A stretch of 64,000 bases of DNA, from assembly GCF_000143685.1 (NCBI RefSeq), contig NC_014328.1, forward strand, positions 2,480,001 to 2,544,000, given 5' to 3'. Every line of letters begins with the position of its first letter. The stretch's first letter is position 1. The notes beneath the pieces are model-generated. The model searched no databases, was not told the origin of the DNA, and worked only from the letters and a program-made list of their open reading frames with translations. A program made the translations under genes and the position numbers. Positions 9,586 to 17,709 of the stretch are shown in pieces. The stretch is from Clostridium ljungdahlii DSM 13528 (lineage in GTDB: Bacteria > Bacillota > Clostridia > Clostridiales > Clostridiaceae).

Positions 9586-10114
9586 TTTTTATTCCCACCT
9601 TACCAACATTTTTTTCAAGTATAGTTACTATAATTGGTATAAATATAAGCTGTATTATTATGCCCGGAATTCCTGTAATAAACAATCCTGAAACTACAGA
9701 TATAAAATTAAAGGGCCTAGTCATAATAATATGAAGTATTAAAAAAGTTCCAATCATGCTTACTATTCTACCACCTATCATCCCTAAAATTAAGGATGTA
9801 TATATTTTAAATTTAAATTTATTATATAAAACAGATATTAAAAATGCATATGCAGCCAATTCCACTATCATCACATATAAGTACGGTATTGGCGGCATAC
9901 CTGTAAACAGTGAACTCAACACTGGAGCTACTATACCTACCATAACTGAATATTTAGGTTCAAGTAAAAAACCTGCAATTAATACTGGAATGTGCATTGG
10001 AAGAAAAATACTTCCTACATTATTTATACCATGAAAAAAATATGGTAATATCAATGCTATTGCTACGAGTACCGCAGCTCTTACTAATTGTACTACATCT
10101 TTATTCTTTGTCAT
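9575..10114 (-). CDS. ECF transporter S component
   Basis: A 179-residue membrane protein with five to six hydrophobic segments and the motif FLPMHIPVLIAGFLLEPKYS (about 40-59), which marks a family of energy-coupling-factor substrate-binding subunits. I set the start at the ATG at 10114 (site GGGGG), because an upstream in-frame ATG at 10153 would lie before the transcription start of the sigma-54 promoter. The EcfA/EcfT energizing proteins are not here and are normally shared from elsewhere. Substrate unknown. The gene is coupled to the downstream methyltransferase. Confidence 0.8.
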   Translation of the reverse strand: MTKNKDVVQLVRAAVLVAIALILPYFFHGINNVGSIFLPMHIPVLIAGFLLEPKYSVMVGIVAPVLSSLFTGMPPIPYLYVMIVELAAYAFLISVLYNKFKFKIYTSLILGMIGGRIVSMIGTFLILHIIMTRPFNFISVVSGLFITGIPGIIIQLIFIPIIVTILEKNVGKVGIKNAR

Positions 10115-10152
10115 TTTAAAACCCCCATTAATAGTTATAATGTTATTAAGCA

Positions 10153-10171
10153 AAGCAATTTTTATGCCAAC
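10153..10171 (-). promoter_or_regulatory. Sigma-54 promoter for the ECF/methyltransferase operon
   Basis: Minus strand TTGGCATAAAAATTGCTTT: GG (10168-10167) and GC (10156-10155) ten bases apart. It decides the start of the S-component gene, which must be downstream of about 10143. Confidence 0.82.
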
Positions 10172-10418
10172 TTTTACAATAAATTTGTTTAATTGTTAAA
10201 TTTCCATATAAACCCATATTTGTAGTAAAAGTTTGTCATATCCATATTCCAGAATATAATTCAATTTCAAAAGAGATTTGCTAGCTTTTTTATTGTAATT
10301 AGAGCATTTGCCGATAAAACTACATGACCTGCTTTTATAAAAATAATAGTAAAAAATCTATGCAAATATTAAATTTATTTACATAGATCACATTTTGATA
10401 ACAGATCAAATAGTCTGG

Positions 10419-10481
10419 TATCGTAATGATAAAAATAGCAACTTATTATCATTACGATACCGCATTTTTATCATTATGATA
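10419..10481. promoter_or_regulatory. Three enhancer-type dyads between two divergent sigma-54 promoters
   Basis: TATCGTAATGATA (10419-10431), TATCATTACGATA (10447-10459) and TATCATTATGATA (10469-10481) are spaced 28 and 22 bases centre to centre. They can serve both the ECF promoter (10155, leftward) and the small RNA promoter (10536, rightward). Confidence 0.65.
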
Positions 10482-10521
10482 ATAAACTAAAATAATATAT
10501 TGACATTTCAAGCATACTTAA

Positions 10522-10540
10522 TTGGCACAAAAAATGCTTA
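10522..10540 (+). promoter_or_regulatory. Sigma-54 promoter for intergenic RNA 2
   Basis: TTGGCACAAAAAATGCTTA, the best match to TGGCAC-N5-TTGCW in the window, with GG (10524-10525) and GC (10536-10537) ten bases apart. It directs transcription rightward. Confidence 0.82.
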
Positions 10541-10548
10541 AATTAAGA

Positions 10549-10665
10549 TAGTGAATATATGTTTGAAAAAACATTTTAATAACCCTTAAACACTTAAACC
10601 CTTAAATGTTATTTCTAATTAAAAATACTTCAGCACATCTAATCCACTGTGCTGAAGTATTTTTA
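10549..10665 (+). ncRNA. Sigma-54-driven small RNA 2 (paralogue of 8865-8978)
   Basis: About 115 nt from the predicted start to the terminator ATACTTCAGCACA / TGTGCTGAAGTAT plus T4. Compared with RNA 1, an A-T pair in the terminator stem is replaced by C-G, a compensatory change. Short frames are not conserved between the copies. The 10114-10833 gap therefore holds enhancer sites, this RNA and a dispersed repeat rather than protein genes. Confidence 0.72.
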
Positions 10666-10792
10666 TCTGATGGCTACCTACTGTAACACTCCCACTTCTA
10701 TCAAAGTGGGAGCTAACAGTATCTACGCCCCTAGATAATTCATCTAAACTTAGTGGGAGAAACCGAACTCCCACTAAGTAAGATTCATTGAT
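10664..10792 (-). repeat. Structured dispersed repeat, copy A
   Basis: About 129 bases. Read on the minus strand: hairpin ACTTAGTGGGAG/CTCCCACTAAGT, small hairpin TAGAT/ATCTA, the core GGGGCGTAG, hairpin CTCCCACTT/AAGTGGGAG inside TACTGT/ACAGTA, and closing TTATCT/AGATAA. Copies at 22418, 27600, 56696 (partial) and 60577 (diverged). Confidence 0.85.
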
Positions 10793-10832
10793 AATTATAT
10801 ATCATACAATACTACACTGGTTATTAAAAATC

Positions 10833-12194
10833 TTATTTCTTTACCATATCAGCCTGCATCTCTATAACCTTCTTATCTGTAAGAGGAAATAACAGCAGTG
10901 CTATAATACATACAACTGACAAGACAGCAGGTATGCCACTCATTAATAATCTAATTCCATTAACTGCATAAGGTGTTACATTACTTTTTTGAAAACCAAC
11001 CGCAACAAGTCCAAACCCAAGAACAGCACTCCCTATAGTTGTACCTATCTTTGGTACAAGTGAAAACAATGTCATCATGAAAGGCTTTAAATCCTTGCCA
11101 GTTTTCCACTTAGTATAGTCTACAATATTTGAGTATAAAGCTGATTCACTTGCATGTGAAAATGAATAGCCTATATATCCAAGGCACATAACAACTGTAA
11201 AAGATATAGCTGTTTTGCCAAAGAAATATGCGGATCCAAGGCACAATCCATATACTGCCATACCCAAAATGTACATATTACGCGAACCTTTTGCTAGTCT
11301 ACTTATAAAAGGTGTAATGAAGGAACCAAAAATCATTAAGAATGTGCTTAAAGATAAAAATGTGGTAAGCATTAATTTACTACCCGTTACATACGTATAA
11401 TAATATGCCGCAAGTCCTGTAATAATGAAGTAAATTGTACCTTTACATGATGCACCAAGAAGATAAAGAAGAAAAGGCTTTGAAATTGTATATTTTATCA
11501 TTTCCCATATTGATGCATCATATTGATCTTTAACTTTTCCAGATTTATCTTCTAATGAGGTAATAACATCATACTCTTTTGCCGCAAAGAACAGCTGAAA
11601 AAAGCCTAAAAAAGCCATGACACTTAGTAATAATGCAAACATGGAATAACCGGTGGACTCACTATTTCTCCCAAAAAACGCTATCAATCCAACACTGGTT
11701 AAACTAAATAAAAATTTTCCAGCTGAATTGCACATTACACGACAAGCTGAATATGAAACTCTCTCATCAGGAGTTTTAGCCATAAGAGGTAGTATACCCA
11801 TAAAGGCCGAGTAAGCTAAATTGAAAAATACATATCCAAGAATGTAAGTACCAGCAAACCATATTGCCCTACCTGATGCAGTAAGCCCTAAATCTGTGAA
11901 GCTTAACCAGCGGAATAAGGCTGCAAGTACACCGCCAATAATTAACCACGGACGAAATTTTCCGCCTTTTAACCTGCCCTTTTGCAGTACTATACCACAT
12001 ATAGGTATTGAAATCATGTCAACAATACTGCTAAAAGTTAAAATTGTTGCCATTATTGCTGTTTCAACCCCAACTGCAGAAGTTAAAAATATTGCCCAGT
12101 AAGTAGTAGTTACCATCGTCATCATTGTTGTAAAACCATTGGTTACACCATAACGTAAAGATTTGACAGTATAAACAGATTTCTTTTTTTTCAT
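10833..12194 (-). CDS. GPH-family (MelB-type) cation:solute symporter
   Basis: 453 residues with about 12 membrane segments. The N-terminal LRYGVTNGFTTMM, the loop KGRLKGGKFRPWLIIGG between helices 2 and 3, and the later DYTKWKTGKDLKPFMMTL motif are typical of glycoside-pentoside-hexuronide:cation symporters. It is the last gene of a four-gene operon, 13 bases after the frameshifted UroD-type methyltransferase. The family's usual sugars are not implied by this context. A methylated substrate for the methyltransferases is as likely. Transcription probably ends at the bidirectional hairpin at 10625-10660 after passing a structured repeat. Confidence 0.85.
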   Translation of the reverse strand: MKKKKSVYTVKSLRYGVTNGFTTMMTMVTTTYWAIFLTSAVGVETAIMATILTFSSIVDMISIPICGIVLQKGRLKGGKFRPWLIIGGVLAALFRWLSFTDLGLTASGRAIWFAGTYILGYVFFNLAYSAFMGILPLMAKTPDERVSYSACRVMCNSAGKFLFSLTSVGLIAFFGRNSESTGYSMFALLLSVMAFLGFFQLFFAAKEYDVITSLEDKSGKVKDQYDASIWEMIKYTISKPFLLYLLGASCKGTIYFIITGLAAYYYTYVTGSKLMLTTFLSLSTFLMIFGSFITPFISRLAKGSRNMYILGMAVYGLCLGSAYFFGKTAISFTVVMCLGYIGYSFSHASESALYSNIVDYTKWKTGKDLKPFMMTLFSLVPKIGTTIGSAVLGFGLVAVGFQKSNVTPYAVNGIRLLMSGIPAVLSVVCIIALLLFPLTDKKVIEMQADMVKK

Positions 12195-12206
12195 AATATA
12201 ACCTCT

Positions 12207-13351
12207 CTATTTGCCTAATGTTGCTAATACAACAGCTTCTACGTTCTCGCGTTTTGCATTTGGTGGAACACTGCAACCTGAATTCATAATAAAACCACCA
12301 TCATCTTTAAATAATTCTACAAGATCCCTGGCATAATTGTAACAGTCTTCAGGTGTACCAACAGATGTAAGTGCCGGAGGTACGTTGCCTGTAATGCACA
12401 TTTTATCTCCAAGTATTTCTTTAATCTTTCGAATGTCAGTTATATGATCAGGGTCCCATACACATGAAGCCTTAGGAAATTCTGCAAAATAGTGTAGAAA
12501 CAATTCCCAGTTTCCATCCATATGCAGCCAGGCTTTTACATTTTTTTATGCATCATAGGTACCAACTTTCTATAATACGAAAAGTAGAATTTTTCAAAAA
12601 CTTTTGATGATATAAAATCACAACCAGCACGAGTTCCGCCAATGAAACCATATGCACCAGGTATGGCATCTATCAATTTAGCTGATTCTTCTACACATTC
12701 ATCCTCTACGATATCTAAAGCAGCTCTTACTTTATCTGGAATACGATACAAATCTCTAAAAAATTTAGGCAATTTACGTGCACCACTTAACACTTCAAAA
12801 GGTGGGAAAGGTAACATTCCCCCTGCCCTGCCAATGTTTTGTTTACCAAGAGCTGCTACTTTTACTTGCAGTTCCTTACCATAATCCATATCTGGTTTTG
12901 GCAGTACATCAGGATCAAATCCAATTCTTTTTAATAGTTCCTGTTTCAAATAATTCCAGCCTTTATTTATGATAATATCATAGTCTTCTTCAGTCATCGG
13001 TCCCTGTTCACTAATTTGCCAGAGCGCATTTTCGGGCAATTCACGACCAGGTACTTTCATTTTTGCAAACCACTTAGCTGCAAAACTTTGATGTTTAGTT
13101 TCCGCTGGCATTCCAAGGGAAACCATTGGTGGTGAATCTATTTCTTTCAGTATAGGAAGCTTTGCAGCCTTTATAAGATTTTCATCTACCAACCTGGGTC
13201 TTCTCCAGAAATCAGCCATAACCATTGTTGGATCTATAAAATTATAATAACAGTGTCCAGAAAACAATATTGGAATTCTATCTGGTTTTTCCATATTCAG
13301 AGCAGCCATCATTCTTTTATTACATATTTCAGTCATTTCTTGTGGAGTCAT
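12207..13351 (-). pseudogene. UroD-type (corrinoid) methyltransferase, frameshifted
   Basis: The first 271 residues (13351 to 12536) end in MMHKKM-stop. The rest continues in another frame as NVKAWLHMDGNWELFLHYFA to 12207. The break is at an A7 run on the coding strand (12541-12547), and one additional A restores the frame and the match with the paralogue at 14663-15772 (its FHLDLDWSRFLDYFLD). The intact protein would be about 380 residues, with ICTPxx-like region, the substrate barrel of the UroD/MtaA/CmuA family and the C-terminal NSGCSVPPNAK zinc-site motif. It could be a real inactivation, a phase-variable tract, a slippage product or a read error. Confidence 0.8.
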
Positions 13352-13404
13352 TTTATTACACCCCCAAATTTAAATATAAATTTATTTTAAAATAGTTCTA
13401 TTCA

Positions 13405-14589
13405 TTATCTTTTTTCAGCAAATGGTCTTTCCTCCGTTTTTGTAAAAGCTAATACCACACAAAGAATTATAGCAATCCCTAAAACACCTACTGCAGCAAC
13501 ATTCCACGCTGCCTTTGGGCCAGTAATTCCTAACATTCTGGTAACAGCTGTTAGCGCAAAGGGAGATAAAAATTGTCCAAAGCCCTGTAGTGCAAAAAGA
13601 ATACCTGTTGAAATTGCTGCAGGTGCTGATGAACTTTTAATAACTTTAAGAACAATTTCCGGATTAAAGGTTCCAAAACCAAGTCCATAAATAACTCCTG
13701 CCACACAAAACAGTGAATATGTGTTTACATTTACTAGTAAAAGAAATGATAAACCTAGGAATCCAACTCCGAAAACAATAGTGAATTTCTTAAATATTTT
13801 TGTTATAATTCTGCCATACATCATAGATGCAATAAAAGAACCAACAGTAAATAGCGTAAGCACAAAGCCAGCTTGAGCAGCATTTCCTATCTTATCTGAT
13901 ACCATAACTATAGATACATTTGTCATAAAGGAAAATGTCATAATATTTAATATCATATTTAATAGCGCGATTATATAAGTATTAACAGTCGCCTTTCCTT
14001 TCGAAACAGATGTTTCAGCTTGAGTGGATTTTTTTTCTGGTTCTGGAAGCATAAACATTACCATTAAATATGATGGTATCATAAGCAAAAATCCAAGAAA
14101 AGCATATCTCCAACTATACACAGCTAAAATACCGCCAACTACTTGAAATATTATACCAGAAACAGCCCCCACAGATGTCTTATATCCCATTAGTGCATCT
14201 CTTTCTTCACCTTCAAATAAATAAGCTATCATAGATGCAGCATAAGGAAATAGCATTCCATGGCCAGCACCAAATAAAACCCTGGTAAATAATATTAAAG
14301 TCATACCTCCAAAGAAAGCAGGCAAGATTCCAATAAACATTAGAATAAACGATAAATATATTACCGCCTTTTTGGACATAAATCGCTCGAGTTGTCCAGG
14401 TACCAAGGAAAATATAATCATCATCAAAGACGGTATAGTCGAAATCTGTTTAACTTCAGTGGCACTTACATTAGGAAACGCCTTTGCTATTTCACCAAGT
14501 GCCGGTGTGGTCATACTTGTTGTATATAACATGGCTGCCAAAGTTAACACAGCAACTTTTACTGTTAAACCGTATTTTTTTTCACTCAT
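13405..14589 (-). CDS. Major facilitator superfamily transporter
   Basis: 394 residues, 12 predicted membrane segments. The MFS signature region RVLFGAGHGMLFPYAASMIAYLF follows helix 4, and GLGFGTFNPEIVLKVIKSS lies in the second half. Preceded by an AAAAGGAG site. It lies between the two UroD-type methyltransferase genes (54 to 74-base gaps) and is probably cotranscribed with them. It is a candidate importer or exporter of the methyltransferase substrate or product. No specific family name can be given from sequence. Confidence 0.88.
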   Translation of the reverse strand: MSEKKYGLTVKVAVLTLAAMLYTTSMTTPALGEIAKAFPNVSATEVKQISTIPSLMMIIFSLVPGQLERFMSKKAVIYLSFILMFIGILPAFFGGMTLILFTRVLFGAGHGMLFPYAASMIAYLFEGEERDALMGYKTSVGAVSGIIFQVVGGILAVYSWRYAFLGFLLMIPSYLMVMFMLPEPEKKSTQAETSVSKGKATVNTYIIALLNMILNIMTFSFMTNVSIVMVSDKIGNAAQAGFVLTLFTVGSFIASMMYGRIITKIFKKFTIVFGVGFLGLSFLLLVNVNTYSLFCVAGVIYGLGFGTFNPEIVLKVIKSSSAPAAISTGILFALQGFGQFLSPFALTAVTRMLGITGPKAAWNVAAVGVLGIAIILCVVLAFTKTEERPFAEKR

Positions 14590-14662
14590 ATTCTTTTGCT
14601 CCTTTTCTGTATAATAATTTTAAAAATTATCAAACTCCTGTTATATAAAATGCTTTCTATTC

Positions 14663-15772
14663 TTACTTACCCATTGCAGCTGCAATCATTGCTTTAACGT
14701 TTTCAGGTTTTGAATTAGGAGGTACACAGCAGCCTGCAGCCATAAAGAATCCCTGTGATGAAAATTCATCTACAAGTTTTTTGCTGTAATCGTATACTTC
14801 ATCTGGTGTTCCTAGTGATAGAAGTGATGGTGCAACATCTCCCATAAAAGCCATACGTCCGCCAAGAAGTTCTTTAGCCTTAAATATATCAGTTGAACTG
14901 TCAGGATGGAAAATTGCCCTGCCCTTAGGAACATCAAGGAAATAGTCCAGAAAACGGCTCCAATCCAAATCTAAATGAAAATAAATATTAGATCCTTCCT
15001 CAAGAATTACATCTATATTCTGCTTCATGTATTTCCACATATAGCGGTCAAAATCTTTCATAGATAAGAAATCTCCTGCTCCACGGCCTCCGCCTACAAA
15101 TACAGCAAGCGGTTTTTTCTCACGTATTTGTTTTCTTAAATCATTTAACTTATCCACCATAAATGCATCAAATGCCGCTTCAACTTTCTCAGGCATTCTA
15201 TGCATATCCCTCATCAATTTAGGTATGGTACGTGCTCCACTAAAAACAGTAAACGGCCCTCCTGCTACTGCAGTTGTTAGTATGACACAACCTGCATCTG
15301 TATATTTTTTTGCAATTTTATCGGCAATAGTACCATAATATTTCATATCATCACATGAACTTTTCAGGTTTTTTTCGCAGAAGTCTTTAAAAAAGTAATT
15401 CCAACCTTTATCAATAATGACATCATAATCTTCTTCAGTCATTTTACCAATTTCATCTATTTGCCACTGTGCATCATCTTTAAGCTCACGCCCAGGTACC
15501 CTTGAAGCTGAAAGGTAAGCTAGTCCGCTTGTTGTGGGCAAACGAACTGGAGTAATGACACAATCTATATCCCCTATGGACTTCAATGAATTCACTACTT
15601 TGTCTTCTGCTGCCTCATTGTCTGTTACAAATTCGCACAGCTTTCCACCTGCATATCTTAGTAAAAATGCTCCTGCGTGGAGCATAATAGGTGTTCTGTC
15701 CGTTTTTTGCATTGCAATGTTCTTTTTGATCCTTTCCAAATGTTCATTATATAATTCCTTATTACTTTTCAT
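14663..15772 (-). CDS. UroD-type methyltransferase (MtaA/CmuA-like)
   Basis: 369 residues of the uroporphyrinogen decarboxylase superfamily branch used for cobalamin-dependent methyl transfer. It has GGPFTVFSGARTIPKLMRD mid-protein, FHLDLDWSRFLDYF, and a C-terminal AAGCCVPPNSKPEN with cysteines in the usual zinc-ligand position. It is not haem-pathway UroD: no other haem genes are near and the sequence ends with the GCxVPPN motif of methyltransferases. It is the first gene of the operon 15772-10833. No corrinoid protein or corrinoid activator is encoded here, so the methyl acceptor must come from elsewhere. About 40 percent similar by eye to the frameshifted copy. Confidence 0.85.
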   Translation of the reverse strand: MKSNKELYNEHLERIKKNIAMQKTDRTPIMLHAGAFLLRYAGGKLCEFVTDNEAAEDKVVNSLKSIGDIDCVITPVRLPTTSGLAYLSASRVPGRELKDDAQWQIDEIGKMTEEDYDVIIDKGWNYFFKDFCEKNLKSSCDDMKYYGTIADKIAKKYTDAGCVILTTAVAGGPFTVFSGARTIPKLMRDMHRMPEKVEAAFDAFMVDKLNDLRKQIREKKPLAVFVGGGRGAGDFLSMKDFDRYMWKYMKQNIDVILEEGSNIYFHLDLDWSRFLDYFLDVPKGRAIFHPDSSTDIFKAKELLGGRMAFMGDVAPSLLSLGTPDEVYDYSKKLVDEFSSQGFFMAAGCCVPPNSKPENVKAMIAAAMGK

Positions 15773-15906
15773 ACTAATAACACCCCCACATAAATTAGTA
15801 AAAATATAGACTTAGTAACTAAAAAACTTGAAAGTTCTTCGATAAAACTCACTTCAGTTTCCTTTCACATCAATGCTACCAAAATCCGGATATTTCTACA
15901 ATGTTA

Positions 15907-15962
15907 CAATTTGAGAAAAAATAATCAAATTGTTGCAAACTTTTACAATTACAATGTTGTTA
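15907..15962. promoter_or_regulatory. Candidate operator region between divergent PucR and methyltransferase genes
   Basis: CAATTTGA (15907-15914) and TCAAATTG (15925-15932) form an inverted repeat, flanked by further TTACAAT/ATTGTAA-like words up to TTTTACAATTACAATGTTGT. The position between the regulator and the operon it probably controls is the main support. Confidence 0.45.
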
Positions 15963-16017
15963 AAATCATACATATCAACTATAATTAAATTAAATTATTT
16001 ACATAAGGGAGATAATT

Positions 16018-17574
16018 ATGTCAGTTCTGATGAGTGAAATTGTTAATAACTTATTGAAATACAGCCCTGCTTTTAGAGTTAAGCACAACTCCTATGTGAG
16101 ATGCTGTAAGTTTCTCAATAACAATGATTTACCATTAGACTCAAAAGATATATATTTAGCAAGTATCTCTAATCTGCCCCGAAACATTTCTTCTAACAAA
16201 ATTGTTAATTTACTACTTCTTACCAATAAAGATGTACCTAACTATTTGAAGGATAATCCTATGGTAAATTACATTGCAATTAATCAAGATATAAGCAAAA
16301 CAAAAATCTTTAACGAACTCCAGGACTTATTTTTCCACAATGAATATAAAACAAATTGTGCTGAAAAACTGTTTGATGCTTTAAACAAGGAAAAAGATGT
16401 CCAACAAATTTTGAATATTTGTGCAGAAATTCTTGGAAATCCAGTGCTTTTAGCAGATTCATTCTTATATTTAATTAATTATTCAGGTTTTGATGATAGT
16501 ATAGATGAGCCCGTATGGAAGAATTATATTACAACTGGACATATACCATTAGAATACATAAATCAGCAAAATTTAAACTTGACAGTACAGAACAGCATAG
16601 CTCCAGACATTATGTGGAATACTAGTACTTTAAAACACAAACAAATTATTGGAAGAATACGTTTAAATAACACTTTAATTGCTTATCTGAAAATATTAGA
16701 ATATAACAAAAAAATCACGAAAAGTGATATAATGATTATCCCTACAATTTGTAACACTCTAGCACTAGCAGTAGAAAAAAGCAAATACAGTTTTTTTATA
16801 CCTGAATCTCCTATTGAAACATTAATGATACATTTGTTAAAAAAAGATATGATTTCAGAAATTTCTATTGAAGAAATACAAAATCAATTCATAGCTAATC
16901 AGTATACTACTTACTACATTTTGAGTTTTTATGTAAAAAATGATATTTCCGATTTAACTTTAAAATTATACCATATGAAAGGATTAATCAACAGCATTTT
17001 TCACCACTACCACACAGTTATATATAATGATCATATAGTTACACTAGTTACTAAAAAAAGTCCTAAAGAACCGATAATAGATAGTTACCTACATAATGCT
17101 TTTATAAAATTATTATCAGATAATCAAGTTGTTGCAGGTGTAAGCCGATGTTTTCACAATATAATGGAAATTTTTAAATTTCATATACAGTCAATTAAAG
17201 CTGCCAAACTAGGATACAAATTAAATAAGAAAAATAACCTATATTTTTATAATGACTATGCCGTCTATCATTTGCTTGAAGCCTGCTCTTTTAAAGAAAA
17301 ACTTGAGGAATTTTGTGATCCTTCTATTTTAAAATTGATTAATGATGATAAAGAGAATGGGACATCTTATGCCCTCAGTCTTTATACTTATATTCAAAAT
17401 AACTTTGATATACAAAAAACATCGTATTTTATGAATGTACACTATAATACTATAAAATACCGTCTTCAAAAGATTGAGGATGTCTTAGAAATTGATTTAA
17501 AAGACAGCAATGTCGTATTTCATATTAGCCTTTCTTTTCGTATTTTAGGATTCCTAGGGTATTTTAAATTGTAA
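16018..17574 (+). CDS. PucR/CdaR-type transcriptional regulator
   Basis: 518 residues. The C-terminal 60 residues carry the PucR helix-turn-helix: SLYTYIQNNFDIQKTSYFMN, then VHYNTIKYRLQKIEDVLEI. The middle region (about 270-420) resembles the GGDEF-like CdaR domain, and the N-terminal part (about 1-130) resembles a PucR ligand-binding region. ATG start with GGGAGA. It is transcribed divergently from the methyltransferase/transporter operon and is likely to control it in response to the substrate. This is the usual arrangement for the family in purine and aromatic catabolism, but here the ligand is unknown. Confidence 0.82.
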   Translation: MSVLMSEIVNNLLKYSPAFRVKHNSYVRCCKFLNNNDLPLDSKDIYLASISNLPRNISSNKIVNLLLLTNKDVPNYLKDNPMVNYIAINQDISKTKIFNELQDLFFHNEYKTNCAEKLFDALNKEKDVQQILNICAEILGNPVLLADSFLYLINYSGFDDSIDEPVWKNYITTGHIPLEYINQQNLNLTVQNSIAPDIMWNTSTLKHKQIIGRIRLNNTLIAYLKILEYNKKITKSDIMIIPTICNTLALAVEKSKYSFFIPESPIETLMIHLLKKDMISEISIEEIQNQFIANQYTTYYILSFYVKNDISDLTLKLYHMKGLINSIFHHYHTVIYNDHIVTLVTKKSPKEPIIDSYLHNAFIKLLSDNQVVAGVSRCFHNIMEIFKFHIQSIKAAKLGYKLNKKNNLYFYNDYAVYHLLEACSFKEKLEEFCDPSILKLINDDKENGTSYALSLYTYIQNNFDIQKTSYFMNVHYNTIKYRLQKIEDVLEIDLKDSNVVFHISLSFRILGFLGYFKL

Positions 17575-17631
17575 GCCATGGTTTGGAAAATCTTGCCAAG
17601 TGAGAACCTATGAGAAAAAGTATGCAAAATA

Positions 17632-17670
17632 GAATAAGCTTTCTATGATTTTATCATAGAAAGCTTATTC
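17632..17670. terminator. Hairpin between convergent genes
   Basis: GAATAAGCTTTCTATGAT / ATCATAGAAAGCTTATTC, an 18-bp perfect stem with a tiny loop. It lies between the stops of the PucR gene and the radical-SAM gene. The U-tract is weak in both directions. Confidence 0.55.
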
Positions 17671-17709
17671 CATATTTACATAAATCTATGGATACTCCCA
17701 CATTTAAAC

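Noticed and set aside
10664-10792. Transposon end or group II intron fragment
   Set aside because: No domain V-like hairpin, no transposase and no terminal target repeats found. The stems and conserved core fit a structured RNA better, so it is left unnamed.
14663-15772. Haem-pathway uroporphyrinogen decarboxylase
   Set aside because: Superfamily match only. The C-terminal GCxVPPN motif, context of transporters and paralogue, and absence of haem genes fit the methyltransferase branch.
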